From NCBI GenBank assembly GCA_958510875.1, contig OY294067.1, positions 54,448,039 to 54,512,038 on the forward strand: a DNA stretch of 64,000 nucleotides, in the 5' to 3' direction. Source of the DNA: Endomychus coccineus. Lineage: Eukaryota; Arthropoda; Insecta; Coleoptera; Endomychidae. Below the pieces are notes generated by a model. The model saw only the letters and a program-made list of their open reading frames with translations, was not told the origin of the DNA and searched no databases. Made by a program: the position numbers and the translations under genes. Position 1 is the stretch's first letter; each line of letters opens with the position of its first letter. Below are positions 1 to 17,218 of the stretch, in pieces.

Positions 1-222
1 TGGTGAAGCTAGAAAGAATACATATTTTATTGGTTGAAAAAAACGTTGGTTTGAAATTTTCTTCGTAATTGGAATGAATTATCAAGGAAGTAATTGTTAT
101 CTAGTTTGCAGTCCAGTTTGATTAATAACTATTACAATTATTTCACGTAAAGAGAAATTTTCTATGATCGATTGAAATAAACCAATAATCACAGAAATAA
201 TAATTATTTTATTTCCTTCTAG

Positions 223-7460
<7,238 letters not shown>

Positions 7461-7485
7461 TGAAGTATTCTATTAAGAATGTAAA

Positions 7486-7491
7486 AATAAA
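7486..7491 (+). terminator. Polyadenylation signal of the serine protease gene
   Basis: A canonical AATAAA lies 26 nt after the TAA stop of the protease, which is a normal position for a short 3' UTR. Confidence 0.6.
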
Positions 7492-7584
7492 ATTTTCTTC
7501 GAGTCTGGTGGTTTGCTGATAGTAGAAAGAGAGTATTTTCAAAATTACGCCATTCTAATCTGTCCTAGGAACTGTTTTTAATTT

Positions 7585-8003
7585 GACGATCATGGTGATT
7601 ATGAGAATATAATTTGTTAGCAAAATAACTTTCGGACACTCCTGCGAGTCAAATATAAATAATTGTAGAAGAAAAAATATTGGAAATGATTCAGAAGTAC
7701 CTTTGCTACATTCCAATCCGAAGGTATTTGGTATTGGTTAAGATGGTAGCGGGCTTAATAAAAAGTTCACTATCCCGTGTTACGTTTTCAGAGGAATTTG
7801 GATATCCCGCTGCTCAACAGAATCTTAAGACCTGTTTTATGCTTAGATTCTTTATCTCATCGGTCGTCATGAGTGTCACTTTTCCCTACTGTGTGTTCAA
7901 ATTTCATCACACTTACGTGACCTGTAAAGATCTCGGAGATTATCCTGATGCTTTAACCTACTCAGAGAAAGTGTCTAGCTTTCCCTTAGGTCTGCCTCAT
8001 TGA
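7585..8003. repeat. Dispersed repeat fragment and unrecognised ORF
   Basis: The segment around 7615-7680 (TTAGCAAAATAACTTTCGGA and following bases) has a diverged partner near 19920-19985. An open frame of 107 codons follows at 7680-8003; it has no motif I recognise and no clear splice or poly(A) context. I treat it as repeat-associated rather than a gene. Confidence 0.3.
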
Positions 8004-8132
8004 CAAGCAGCCATCAATGTTTCACCATGCTGAGGCATGTTCATCTCTTAGATGTCTAATGCATAGGTAATGAATGGCCTAAAAAGCTTCAGTGATAAAT
8101 ATTTCGTAATAAGACAAAATTAATTTTCATAC

Positions 8133-8357
8133 ATGAACAATCATAACTACGAAATGCAAGAATTGAGTCTCATAATATCTCAATTCGATATCCATCTGAA
8201 CAGCCTGATTACACATGAAGAATACAAAATAGTTCTTGAAATAGCCATTCGTTCTATTCGCTGGAGAAGATCAAATCTATCCCATGAAGCCAAATGTTCC
8301 AAAATTCAAGATGAGCTATTAACCAGTGTGCACTTGAAATTTTATAATCGAATATGA
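8133..8357 (+). CDS. Unrecognised small ORF, 74 codons
   Basis: Open frame with an ATG, moderately charged (EYKIVLEIAIRSIRWRRSN, then SHEAKCSKIQDELL). A poly(A)-like AATAAAG lies about 100 nt downstream, near 8458. There is no signal peptide, membrane segment or family motif that I know. It could be a last exon, a transposon remnant or chance. Listed because it is the only ORF of any size between the protease and the next fold-back element. Confidence 0.2.
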   Translation: MNNHNYEMQELSLIISQFDIHLNSLITHEEYKIVLEIAIRSIRWRRSNLSHEAKCSKIQDELLTSVHLKFYNRI

Positions 8358-8675
8358 TACTAAAATGCAGCCATAGTATTGAGGTAGACCACAACTATTT
8401 CTACTTTATTCTGTTTTCCTATTCATTTAGTTATTTATGATGTAAACTTTATTTTGGAATAAAGAAGAAATAGAGTTGGGGTATTACACAGTATCATGAT
8501 AATCGAATTTAGCTCAATTCATGCCAATATTCTACTTTTTTTGTTATTTTGCTGAGATTGTTGTGTTTCTGTTCGGATGAAAGAGAAAAGGTTCATGTCT
8601 CACCATTTGATTTGTGTCTTTCTTACTTATTTTTTAGTGATAACGGTGATTGCTTAATTTTATAATGTGTATATA

Positions 8676-9619
8676 GTCGAGGAAATAAAGCACTAAAATA
8701 GACCAAACCTTCCAAAACTTGGCGCAGTTCGATGGATTGAGATGCGGGTCTCTACATTCGATTCAGGAAGTGATTTAGAAAATTTGTCCGAAAAAAATTT
8801 ATTGCATTTCTTCAGCCAAAAAATGCATTTTTCTGAGTGCACTTTTTGAGGTGAATAAAAAAAACGAACCCGAATTGGTTTCTTGGGGGTTTTTGGGGTC
8901 GCTGAACACGAATATGCTATCAAGAAAATTCTCTGAGGTCCTTTTGGACCTCCCCCGGGGTATCCGGGCGTCCTGACGCCCTAGATATCGATGAAATTAA
9001 TTAAAAAATTAATTCTAATGTTTGTTAACTGTTCAAAAGGTGATATAAAGGTTGCTAGTGATGATTACGCCGTGAAAAAACTCTTCTGCAATACCTGGTG
9101 GTACCCTGAGACTGGGTAACCACGACATCTTCTAGGAATTTGTTAATGTTTCTTCATAAAGTGTAACAAATTCTGGCTGTCGGAAGTTTTCGAAGTCGCC
9201 GATCACGATTATGATACTCATGCCTAGAATATGACGTAGATACACAGAGACCCGGAAACACCACCAGGTAATTTGCAGAAAATTGTGAGTGTCATAGTCG
9301 TGATCGGTGACTTTGAAAACCACCGAGAGCCAGAACCTCTTGAACAGTTAACAACAGAGAATTTTATTGATAGCATATTCGAGTTGAGCGACCCCAAAAA
9401 ACCCCGAGAAACCAATTCGAGTTCGTTTTTTTATTCACTTCAAAAAGTGCACTCAGAAAAATGCATTTTTTGGCTGTAAAAATAATGCATTAAATTTTTT
9501 CCACAAGAAAAAATACCGCAAAAATTTTCTAAATCCTTTCTGAATCGAATGCAGAAAACCGCATCTCATTTCATCCAACTACGCCGGGTTCGGAATGTGG
9601 ATTGCTTTATTTCCTCGAC
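8676..9619. mobile_element. Fold-back transposon with about 270-bp inverted repeats
   Basis: The left end GTCGAGGAAATAAAGCA (from 8676) is matched inverted by TGCTTTATTTCCTCGAC ending at 9619, with TA on both sides. The arms remain similar for about 270 bp (8676-8940 and 9345-9619), including the block GTGCACTCAGAAAAATGCAT. A second, inner inverted repeat (about 9190-9225 against 9285-9320, core CGATCACGATTATGA) makes the centre another hairpin. No transposase ORF is present, so it is non-autonomous. Superfamily uncertain; the TA flanks would fit Tc1/mariner. Confidence 0.7.
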
Positions 9620-9789
9620 TAATACGCAGTGTGAAATCCTTGATAGTTGATTACTGAATATCTATACGGACTTTTTTTAAATTGCTGAAGTTATTTGAAT
9701 CACCAAACAAATTTATAAATCGATTAAAAAATGTTATACATTAATATAGATCACAATTGTGTCCAACTCATAATCTAGAGAATGGCACA

Positions 9790-10640
9790 ATAATGATAAT
9801 AATAATATCTTTATTAATCCTGTAGGCTAATCAAAGAATATATAGAACAAGTAAGAAAACATTAATTGAGAGTTAATAAGTTAAAATACAGGTTACATAT
9901 TATATTTTATGGGTCAAGACGAACTAACATATAAGACATTACATAATAAAATAATCAAAAACAGTTAAATAAAATTTATTTTTCGTTAAAGTTATATAAA
10001 ACATGAACATATTAAATACTTACATAATATAAAGTGTAGCAGCAACCTCATTGGGGAAAAGTTAATATGTTCTTGCAAAGAATAGAACGTTTGAAGTTGA
10101 AATATGTTTTTCACCTTATTTTTGAACTTTTTGGGGTTATATGTTTTTATATTTCTAGGCAAGTTGTATAAAAGTCAGTGTAAGGTGATTTTTGTGAAAA
10201 ATTTCAGGACCAATATTTTGTACCTACCTCGCTTGTTATAACTATTAGTTGTGCTTTTGTTCTTATATGATTGTATATTATTGTGAATATAAGTTACAAT
10301 TTTTGGGAGATAGATGCAGTAAGTATTTGCTGATCTATAAAAATATTACGGGAAGTAGCTCTATAAGGTATATCAGAATTGAGTCTTATGATCCTTTTTT
10401 GAGTTTTAAAAAGTCTATCACAGGTAGATAGTTGGCCCCATATCATGATATTAAAGTTGAGAATGGAGAACACGTAAGCATAATACACAGTTATTAAAGA
10501 TTTCGGTCCTAGTGAATTTTTTAGGGTGTTGATTGCAAAGTTTAATTTAGTACTTATTGTTCCAATTTGAGATTCCCAGGTTAAGTGTTTGTCTAACGTA
10601 AGTCGCAGAAATGTAGATAACAAGATATTTGTCATATTCT
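9790..10640 (-). pseudogene. LINE 3' portion (reverse-transcriptase C-terminus and tail)
   Basis: Minus-strand frame 10635-10294 reads FLRLTLDKHLTWESQI, then LGPKSLITVYYAYVFSILNF and QKRIIRLN. This is the conserved region after the palm domain in Jockey/CR1-type non-LTR reverse transcriptases. It is followed by an untranslated tail ending in ATTAATAAAGATATTATTA and an ATT-rich microsatellite at about 9793-9815, the usual 3' end of such elements. Truncated and interrupted. Confidence 0.75.
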
Positions 10641-11224
10641 AATATAAACGTAGCATTTTCCAGAGTTACGTGGCAGCACGTACATTGGATTCATTCAGAA
10701 TTACAACAAAATTGTAGTACAAGTCTTTCAAAGTAATCGAATAATGTTATTTTAATTACAGTAAAAAGATATGTATGTAAATGTGTATGATGTATTGTGT
10801 TTTAGGAATATAAATTGTCATTTCATATGTTCAACGTAGATACAAGGTTATGTGATAGCATCTTACAACAATTTCAAGATACTTATGATTAAATGATATG
10901 AAATAAAGTACGAAAAAGAAGTATACAGAAGTATTTCATTGGATATAAGAGCATTCCATGTACAATTCATCATGTATAATGTTAACATCTGTCAGTTGCT
11001 AGGAGAATTTCACTAACATTTGTCAATGCCCTTTATATGAATGCTCACATGCATGGAAATGATTATAAAAGTGTAAAACAATGAATTTACCACCACCAGG
11101 TATACTTTCAACAAAGTATACATAATTTTATGGATATTATACAACATTAAGAGAGATGACGGAAAGGCATTCAAAGGATAGATCGTACAGATTCAATACT
11201 TTAAATTGGGCTTTACAAATGCAT

Positions 11225-11420
11225 TTATAACAAGAACCAAGGTAGGAGGTTATCAGTAGTATTTATCTGATTTTCATTCAGGAAAGTGATTATCTGAGTT
11301 TTACTGAAATTGATCATTGAATTGTTTTTCTCACACCATCACTTGAATTCATTCATGATTTTATTAACTTTTTGAGCTATCACCTGTGGATTTTTGTGTG
11401 ATATGATAATAGAAATGTCA

Positions 11421-11424
<4 letters not shown>
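11225..11424 (-). pseudogene. LINE reverse-transcriptase palm fragment
   Basis: Reading leftward from the (TA)n tract: [26 protein letters not shown], a stop, WCEKNNSMINFSKTQIITFL. This is the F/Y-x-DD catalytic motif and following helices of a non-LTR reverse transcriptase, in the same orientation as the fragment at 9790-10640, so probably one LINE. The 585 bp between them (10640-11225) shows nothing I recognise. The TA tract begins exactly where the codons before DD would be. Confidence 0.65.

Positions 11425-11501
<77 letters not shown>
11424..11501. repeat. (TA)n microsatellite, left flank of the palindrome
   Basis: About 39 uninterrupted TA units between the LINE DD motif and the left end of the palindromic Penelope element. 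A second TA tract bounds the right end at 14600-14661. Confidence 0.95.
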
Positions 11502-11503
<2 letters not shown>

Positions 11504-11602
11504 GCTGTGGTTTTCTTTTGCTGGTTTATCTAAAGTAAGTTGTGGGTTCTCTTAGGTTTTTCAGCAATTTTAAATGAATTATCTCAATGAAACAATCTTT
11601 TC

Positions 11603-11638
11603 ATTCGACGCGTTTCGGCTTTCGCCTTCTTCAGGAAT
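11603..11638 (-). ncRNA. Hammerhead-like motif in Penelope tail (left arm)
   Basis: Minus strand: ATTC, CTGAAGA, hairpin AGGC-GAAA-GCC, GAAA, CGCG, TC, GAAT. ATTC and GAAT pair as stem I; CTGAAGA fits the hammerhead core CUGANGA; GAAA is the second core box; CGCG is a minimal self-complementary stem III before the UC cleavage site. One extra unpaired A precedes stem II. Such motifs are described in Penelope terminal repeats; with so short a stem III, activity would probably need dimers. Confidence 0.5.
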
Positions 11639-12183
11639 TTATTCATTGTTTACATTATGAACTGAAATTTAACAAAATATTTTTATATTAATTAGCTGTA
11701 TGCACAATCTGTATTTATGACAAAGTTTTTCAGTTTGTTATGAGCATTGACTTTAGTTTCATATTTAAAATTTATGTGTACAATAACATAATAACTAACT
11801 TAGTTCGGTGATTATGTACAAAATAAATTAATTTTTCATGAATTATTTGAATTTTGAATATACTTATTACGTGATAGAATACCAACAGATTTCGTTTGCG
11901 TATGTTGGGGTTTGAGATCTTTCTGATATTGGTGACTAGTATGTTTAATTTACTTACGTGAGTTGATTTTACGGAAGCACACACTCATCATGGCTTTGAA
12001 ATTCAGACTGAACACAGTTTGCAGAATGGGTTTTTGTTCTGAATGTAAGGGTAAGATACCCTGCTGGTTGACCGTTTGTTACACTTGTTAGATATCACTG
12101 CCTGTTTGCATTAAAATTTAATTGCTAACATGTGGCTCTTGTATCATATGTCTGTTTGACTGGACTATTTCAATTTAGTTACT

Positions 12184-13062
12184 TTAAAGAATTATATTAT
12201 ATATTTGCGAAAGATTATTCATATCGGTCTTATCGTTTACGCAGTTTTGATTTTTTTTGATGTGTACCATTTCTAAAAATATTCGACTCTTCTCATTTTG
12301 TTCTTTTTCTATTATGTCGAAATGCTCAAAATTGAATTTATGTTTAGTATTTGTCTCGTGTTTTTTTAACGCTGTTGAGTTTTTTTGATATTTATGACCT
12401 TTGATTCGTTCTTCTATGTTTTGTTTTGTTTGTCCGATGTATATTTTGTCACAGTCTGTACACGGAATTTTATAAATACAATGTGAAATTTTATTTTTGG
12501 GAATTTTGCTTTTAAGTTTAGAATATAAATGTTTTAGATTATTATCATTTTTATGTGCTATTGTAAAATTGTATTCTTTTAGAATAATATTGAGTTTTTC
12601 TGAGAGATGTTGAACGTATGGGAGTCTTATATATTTTTTAGTTTCTGTGTCTTCGTGGTTTATGGTTTTATTGTTTTCGTTGTAGTATTTGTGAATTCGG
12701 TTTTTAAAAATTTTGTTTATGAATTTTTGTGGATAATTATTGTCTGTAAGAATAGCTTTTGCTTTAGTTATTGCAGAATTGCGATATTCGGGATCGCTTA
12801 AAATGATTGCTCGATCAGCTAAACCTGTAACAACATTTCTTTTATGATTGTTCGGGACTATTGCTTCATAATTCAAATATCGGCCCGACCAGGTCGGTTT
12901 TGTATACCATGATGTGGAAATTTTGTTGTTATTATTTATTAGAGTGAGGTCAAGGAAGTTAATTTGTTTGTTGTTTTCTGTTTCTATAGTAAATTGTAAT
13001 TTCGAATGGTAGTTATTGAACGCGTTAAGTAAATTCTTGAACTGTGTTTGTGGTATAGCTGT
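12184..13062 (-). pseudogene. Penelope-like RT thumb plus GIY-YIG endonuclease (left arm)
   Basis: The open frame continues upstream of its first Met (12876) to the palindrome centre, about 292 codons. The first residues (TAIPQTQFKNLLNAFNNYH, then QINFLDLTL) are the reverse-transcriptase segment directly after YVDD. After a basic linker comes the nuclease domain CIYKIPCTDCDKIYIGQT, then IEERIKGHKY, the family signature. No stop interrupts it, but the catalytic palm is absent, so the product could at most be a lone endonuclease. Confidence 0.8.
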
Positions 13063-13067
13063 GCCTC

Positions 13068-13946
13068 ACAGCTATACCACAAACACAGTTCAAGAATTTA
13101 CTTAACGCGTTCAATAACTACCATTCGAAATTACAATTTACTATAGAAACAGAAAACAACAAACAAATTAACTTCCTTGACCTCACTCTAATAAATAATA
13201 ACAACAAAATTTCCACATCATGGTATACAAAACCGACCTGGTCGGGCCGATATTTGAATTATGAAGCAATAGTCCCGAACAATCATAAAAGAAATGTTGT
13301 TACAGGTTTAGCTGATCGAGCAATCATTTTAAGCGATCCCGAATATCGCAATTCTGCAATAACTAAAGCAAAAGCTATTCTTACAGACAATAATTATCCA
13401 CAAAAATTCATAAACAAAATTTTTAAAAACCGAATTCACAAATACTACAACGAAAACAATAAAACCATAAACCACGAAGACACAGAAACTAAAAAATATA
13501 TAAGACTCCCATACGTTCAACATCTCTCAGAAAAACTCAATATTATTCTAAAAGAATACAATTTTACAATAGCACATAAAAATGATAATAATCTAAAACA
13601 TTTATATTCTAAACTTAAAAGCAAAATTCCCAAAAATAAAATTTCACATTGTATTTATAAAATTCCGTGTACAGACTGTGACAAAATATACATCGGACAA
13701 ACAAAACAAAACATAGAAGAACGAATCAAAGGTCATAAATATCAAAAAAACTCAACAGCGTTAAAAAAACACGAGACAAATACTAAACATAAATTCAATT
13801 TTGAGCATTTCGACATAATAGAAAAAGAACAAAATGAGAAGAGTCGAATATTTTTAGAAATGGTACACATCAAAAAAAATCAAAACTGCGTAAACGATAA
13901 GACCGATATGAATAATCTTTCGCAAATATATAATATAATTCTTTAA
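13068..13946 (+). pseudogene. Penelope-like RT thumb plus GIY-YIG endonuclease (right arm)
   Basis: Mirror copy of the left-arm frame with the same translation as far as I can compare. Cys pairs CTDC in the nuclease region and the trailing motif KKHETNTKHKFNFEHFDI are intact. It ends at TAA, with the 3' untranslated tail running to 14599. The identity of the two arms implies a very recent origin, gene conversion, or an assembly fold-back. Confidence 0.8.
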
Positions 13947-14491
13947 AGTAACTAAATTGAAATAGTCCAGTCAAACAGACATATGATACAAGAGCCACAT
14001 GTTAGCAATTAAATTTTAATGCAAACAGGCAGTGATATCTAACAAGTGTAACAAACGGTCAACCAGCAGGGTATCTTACCCTTACATTCAGAACAAAAAC
14101 CCATTCTGCAAACTGTGTTCAGTCTGAATTTCAAAGCCATGATGAGTGTGTGCTTCGGTAAAATCAACTCACGTAAGTAAATTAAACATACTAGTCACCA
14201 ATATCAGAAAGATCTCAAACCCCAACATACGCAAACGAAATCTGTTGGTATTCTATCACGTAATAAGTATATTCAAAATTCAAATAATTCATGAAAAATT
14301 AATTTATTTTGTACATAATCACCGAACTAAGTTAGTTATTATGTTATTGTACACATAAATTTTAAATATGAAACTAAAGTCAATGCTCATAACAAACTGA
14401 AAAACTTTGTCATAAATACAGATTGTGCATACAGCTAATTAATATAAAAATATTTTGTTAAATTTCAGTTCATAATGTAAACAATGAATAA

Positions 14492-14527
14492 ATTCCTGAA
14501 GAAGGCGAAAGCCGAAACGCGTCGAAT
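14492..14527 (+). ncRNA. Hammerhead-like motif in Penelope tail (right arm)
   Basis: Exact mirror of the motif at 11603-11638, now on the plus strand: ATTC-CTGAAGA, hairpin, GCC-GAAA-CGCG-TC-GAAT. Both transcripts would end in the same fold. Confidence 0.5.
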
Positions 14528-14593
14528 GAAAAGATTGTTTCATTGAGATAATTCATTTAAAATTGCTGAAAAACCTAAGAGAACCCACAACTT

Positions 14594-14599
<6 letters not shown>

Positions 14600-14661
<62 letters not shown>
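14600..14661. repeat. (TA)n microsatellite, right flank of the palindrome
   Basis: About 31 TA units directly abutting the right arm, followed by unrelated AT-rich sequence. The LINE seen left of the palindrome does not obviously resume here. Confidence 0.95.
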
Positions 14662-14664
<3 letters not shown>

Positions 14665-14739
14665 GATTACTAATAAGAGTATTATTTATGAACATTAAGA
14701 TGATTATTTTGTTATAATGCATATTGCTGTTTTACTTCC

Positions 14740-15110
14740 CTCACTATAGATAGGTAAGGAAAGTATTGAAATCGGGGCCAATATTTTTTTTACTGATTTA
14801 CGCGGATTTATCCTTTTCGACCATTTCTTAATCGATCTAGACTATTGTCGAGATGATGTCGGTGTGTGCGCGCGTATGTGAGTGTGTAAAAACTGTGTCG
14901 TTTCTATTGGTCGTACGGATGTGAAATTCTGTAAAAGTGGTGAAAATAGGAACTGTATTGTTTTTGGCGCGGTAGATCCGTTTTGAATGATATTTTTGAT
15001 ATCTTCAGTTGTTCAAATTGAATTATGTTATTTTATTGAACCATGATGTCAGCAATGTTTTCTGGTTATAAATATATATCACACGCATATATTTAATCTG
15101 CAGAAGTATC
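14740..15110. repeat. Dispersed repeat, related to 35880-36160
   Basis: Shared blocks with 35880-36160 in the same order: CTAGACTATT, TGTGTGCG, then AGGAACTGTATTGTTTTTGG, gcGGTAG, GATATCTTCA or GACATCTTCA, and TATAAATATA. It is an old interspersed repeat without coding potential that I can see. Confidence 0.5.
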
Positions 15111-15154
15111 TGAAATTCTCATTTTAAGATTCAAGTGGCGTCATCAATGGAAGT

Positions 15155-15379
15155 TTATAGTTTATTATTATACACTTCAAACTTGAGGGAACGGGTTTTG
15201 TGGCGCAGATGGTAATGCGGAACAATGAATTGATCAACACGCCTATTAGCTTCATATTTGTTAACGCTTGAGAGTTTTTGAACCACTTCTATCCCAATCG
15301 CAAACCCTCTATTCTTTTTCCGGAAATACTTATGCACGTGATCTTGGTAACGGTGATACATGAGATGATTGTAAGTCAT
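15155..15379 (-). CDS. Unrecognised small ORF, 74 codons
   Basis: ATG-initiated frame rich in His, Tyr and Arg (MTYNHLMYHRYQDHVHKYFR, then KKNRGFAIGIEVV). It has no signal peptide and no family I recognise. There is no evidence of splicing or a poly(A) site. It could be chance; kept because it is a clean ATG frame in an otherwise featureless stretch. Confidence 0.15.
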   Translation of the reverse strand: MTYNHLMYHRYQDHVHKYFRKKNRGFAIGIEVVQKLSSVNKYEANRRVDQFIVPHYHLRHKTRSLKFEVYNNKL

Positions 15380-17075
15380 CCTTTACATCACATATGGAAT
15401 GAAGAGCATCAAATGTAATTAAGAAAGATTAAAAAGAATAAAATGATATTAGTTTGATGAAATTAATAAACACGCTTTTATTGGAAGCGCAGTAAAAAGC
15501 TATAGATAGTTATTTATTCAATACACTGTGTCATTATTAATATTGAAATTTTCAAGGTTAAGTAGCTGGGTTTAAATGCGTAGGACGCTTTCTGATTATA
15601 TTTCTGCATTTTTTCCTTGCATAACTCTTAAGAGACTATAATGATATCATTTCAACTCAAAGATCCCGCATCTACACTTAACGTTGTAAATTATGATAAT
15701 AATACACAGTGTATTGAACAAACAATTTTTTTTGCATTTAGGTTCTTTTCTAAAAAACATTTTTAAATTTTTCAAAACTACACTATTATTATCCACACAT
15801 TTGGAAAATCAGACAGTGGCGAACGTCGATTGCAATAGTATTGTCTTATAGAAATGGAACTTCCATGTTCTCACGAAAATACAATGCCTTTGAGTATCCT
15901 CAAGTAGAAAAACTCATCGACTTGATGATTGAGAAAACCTTCATTCTTTGACCAAATTTCAAACATCCTTTTACCTCATCCAATGATAGTCATATTGCTG
16001 TTGATCATTATATCAAATGGAAATAAAGCCCATAATACAGAATAAGGGAATGTTGATTTGATTCTGTTTATTTTTTTTATATATGACATTATGGGATGGT
16101 GATTTATTCGGAATCAGTCAAATGAAAATTAGGTTCCGATAGCAAAGTCATTTCTTAAATAAGAGGGATTTTCACATTCACTTCAAATTGAAGCCAATTA
16201 TCTCTTTTAAGTATTTCATCATACTTAATTCCTTATAACTTCGTGAAACTATTGGTTGACATACATCTGGATGGGAGATCAAGAAAAAATGTTACTCACG
16301 TAGCAGGTTTTATTAAAATTCAATTTGTACGTACACAATTCCATATTAAGAAATTAAACCCAAGGTAGTACCTAAGTTAATATCACAGATCACCTGAAAT
16401 GGTTAATATGCAAATATATTATATCTTTCAAGATATTTGTTAATAAAATTTCCCATCACGTATCAATGAGTGGTTGCCTGGACCGGCTACACTTTTGTTG
16501 TAAGAAGTAACACTCTTGATGATGTTGATGTGGAACCAAACTTGTCAAGGGCATCTATCAAAAATCAATAATTATTCTCGTTTTTAAATTTTTAAAAACC
16601 TTTCCTCAATGATATTATAGATTTGGGTACAACTTCATCGGATAAGCCAAAATGAGACAACATTTTTGAAACAGAAGCTTGAATAAGATTGAGGGGTGAT
16701 TATAAGGAAATAAAGGAAGAGACAGTCCGACAAAATTAATCTTCTAAAAAAAGATATAAGAGTATCCAATCGAAGAAACAGACATATTTTAAAAAGACAC
16801 CGCCTTCACAATAATCCAACTGTACACAGAGATTGATCATTTGTAGGGAAAAGGGATAAAATATGTCCATTTTGTGATGCAATATATTTTGGAATGGAGT
16901 ATACCAATAAATGTTGCTATGGAGGCTAAAGAATCCTCCTACCGCTCCTTCTTCTTCAAAAATATCACAATTATTAAGAGAACATAATAATAATAATAGT
17001 TTATAGCTGTGAATCTTTGGACATACATTCGCATAGTCAAATTAAACGCATTACGGAATTAGAGTATAATAGTAA
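15380..17075. other. No recognisable feature
   Basis: AT-rich sequence with short ORFs only. A phrase near 16600 (AACCTTTCCTCAATGATATTAT) recurs slightly altered near 48115, suggesting a remnant of an old repeat. Nothing else stands out. Confidence 0.4.
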
Positions 17076-17078
17076 TTT

Positions 17079-17121
17079 TCCTAACAAGTGCGGAAAGTGA
17101 TGCTTTCCGCATGAGTTAGGA
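17079..17121. repeat. Palindrome at left side of the tyrosine-recombinase element
   Basis: TTCCTAACAAGTGCGGAAAG, TGAT, then GCTTTCCGCATGAGTTAGGAA form an imperfect 43-bp dyad. It is followed at 17129-17146 by TTTTCTACAAGCGTAGG, whose inverted form CGCTTGTAGGAAAA recurs at 18770-18783 on the other side of the recombinase gene. The pair may mark the element ends. Confidence 0.6.
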
Positions 17122-17218
17122 ACAATAATTTTTCTACAAGCGTAGGAAACAAATTCATTTTTTCATTTATTTATTCATGCAAATGGAAACAACTAACAAG
17201 AGTAACATTTTCTATCCA

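Larger units (their letters stand above)
11531..14599. mobile_element. Palindromic Penelope-like element, two 1,533-bp inverted arms
   Basis: Left arm 11531-13063 and right arm 13067-14599 are inverted copies around the 3-bp spacer CCT (13064-13066). Every landmark I checked is symmetrical about 13065: both 693-nt ORFs, the ribozyme-like motifs and the arm ends. Each arm is a 5'-truncated element that starts just after the reverse-transcriptase active site and runs through the GIY-YIG domain to the 3' tail, so tails point outward. The left arm carries 30 further nt (11501-11530) before its TA tract; the right arm lacks them. It may be a true double insertion or a fold-back assembly chimera. 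Confidence 0.85.

Noticed and set aside
12607..12801. 64-codon ORFs opposite the palindrome arms (also 13329-13523)
   Set aside because: Antisense shadows of the GIY-YIG frame; hydrophobic only because the sense strand is A-rich.
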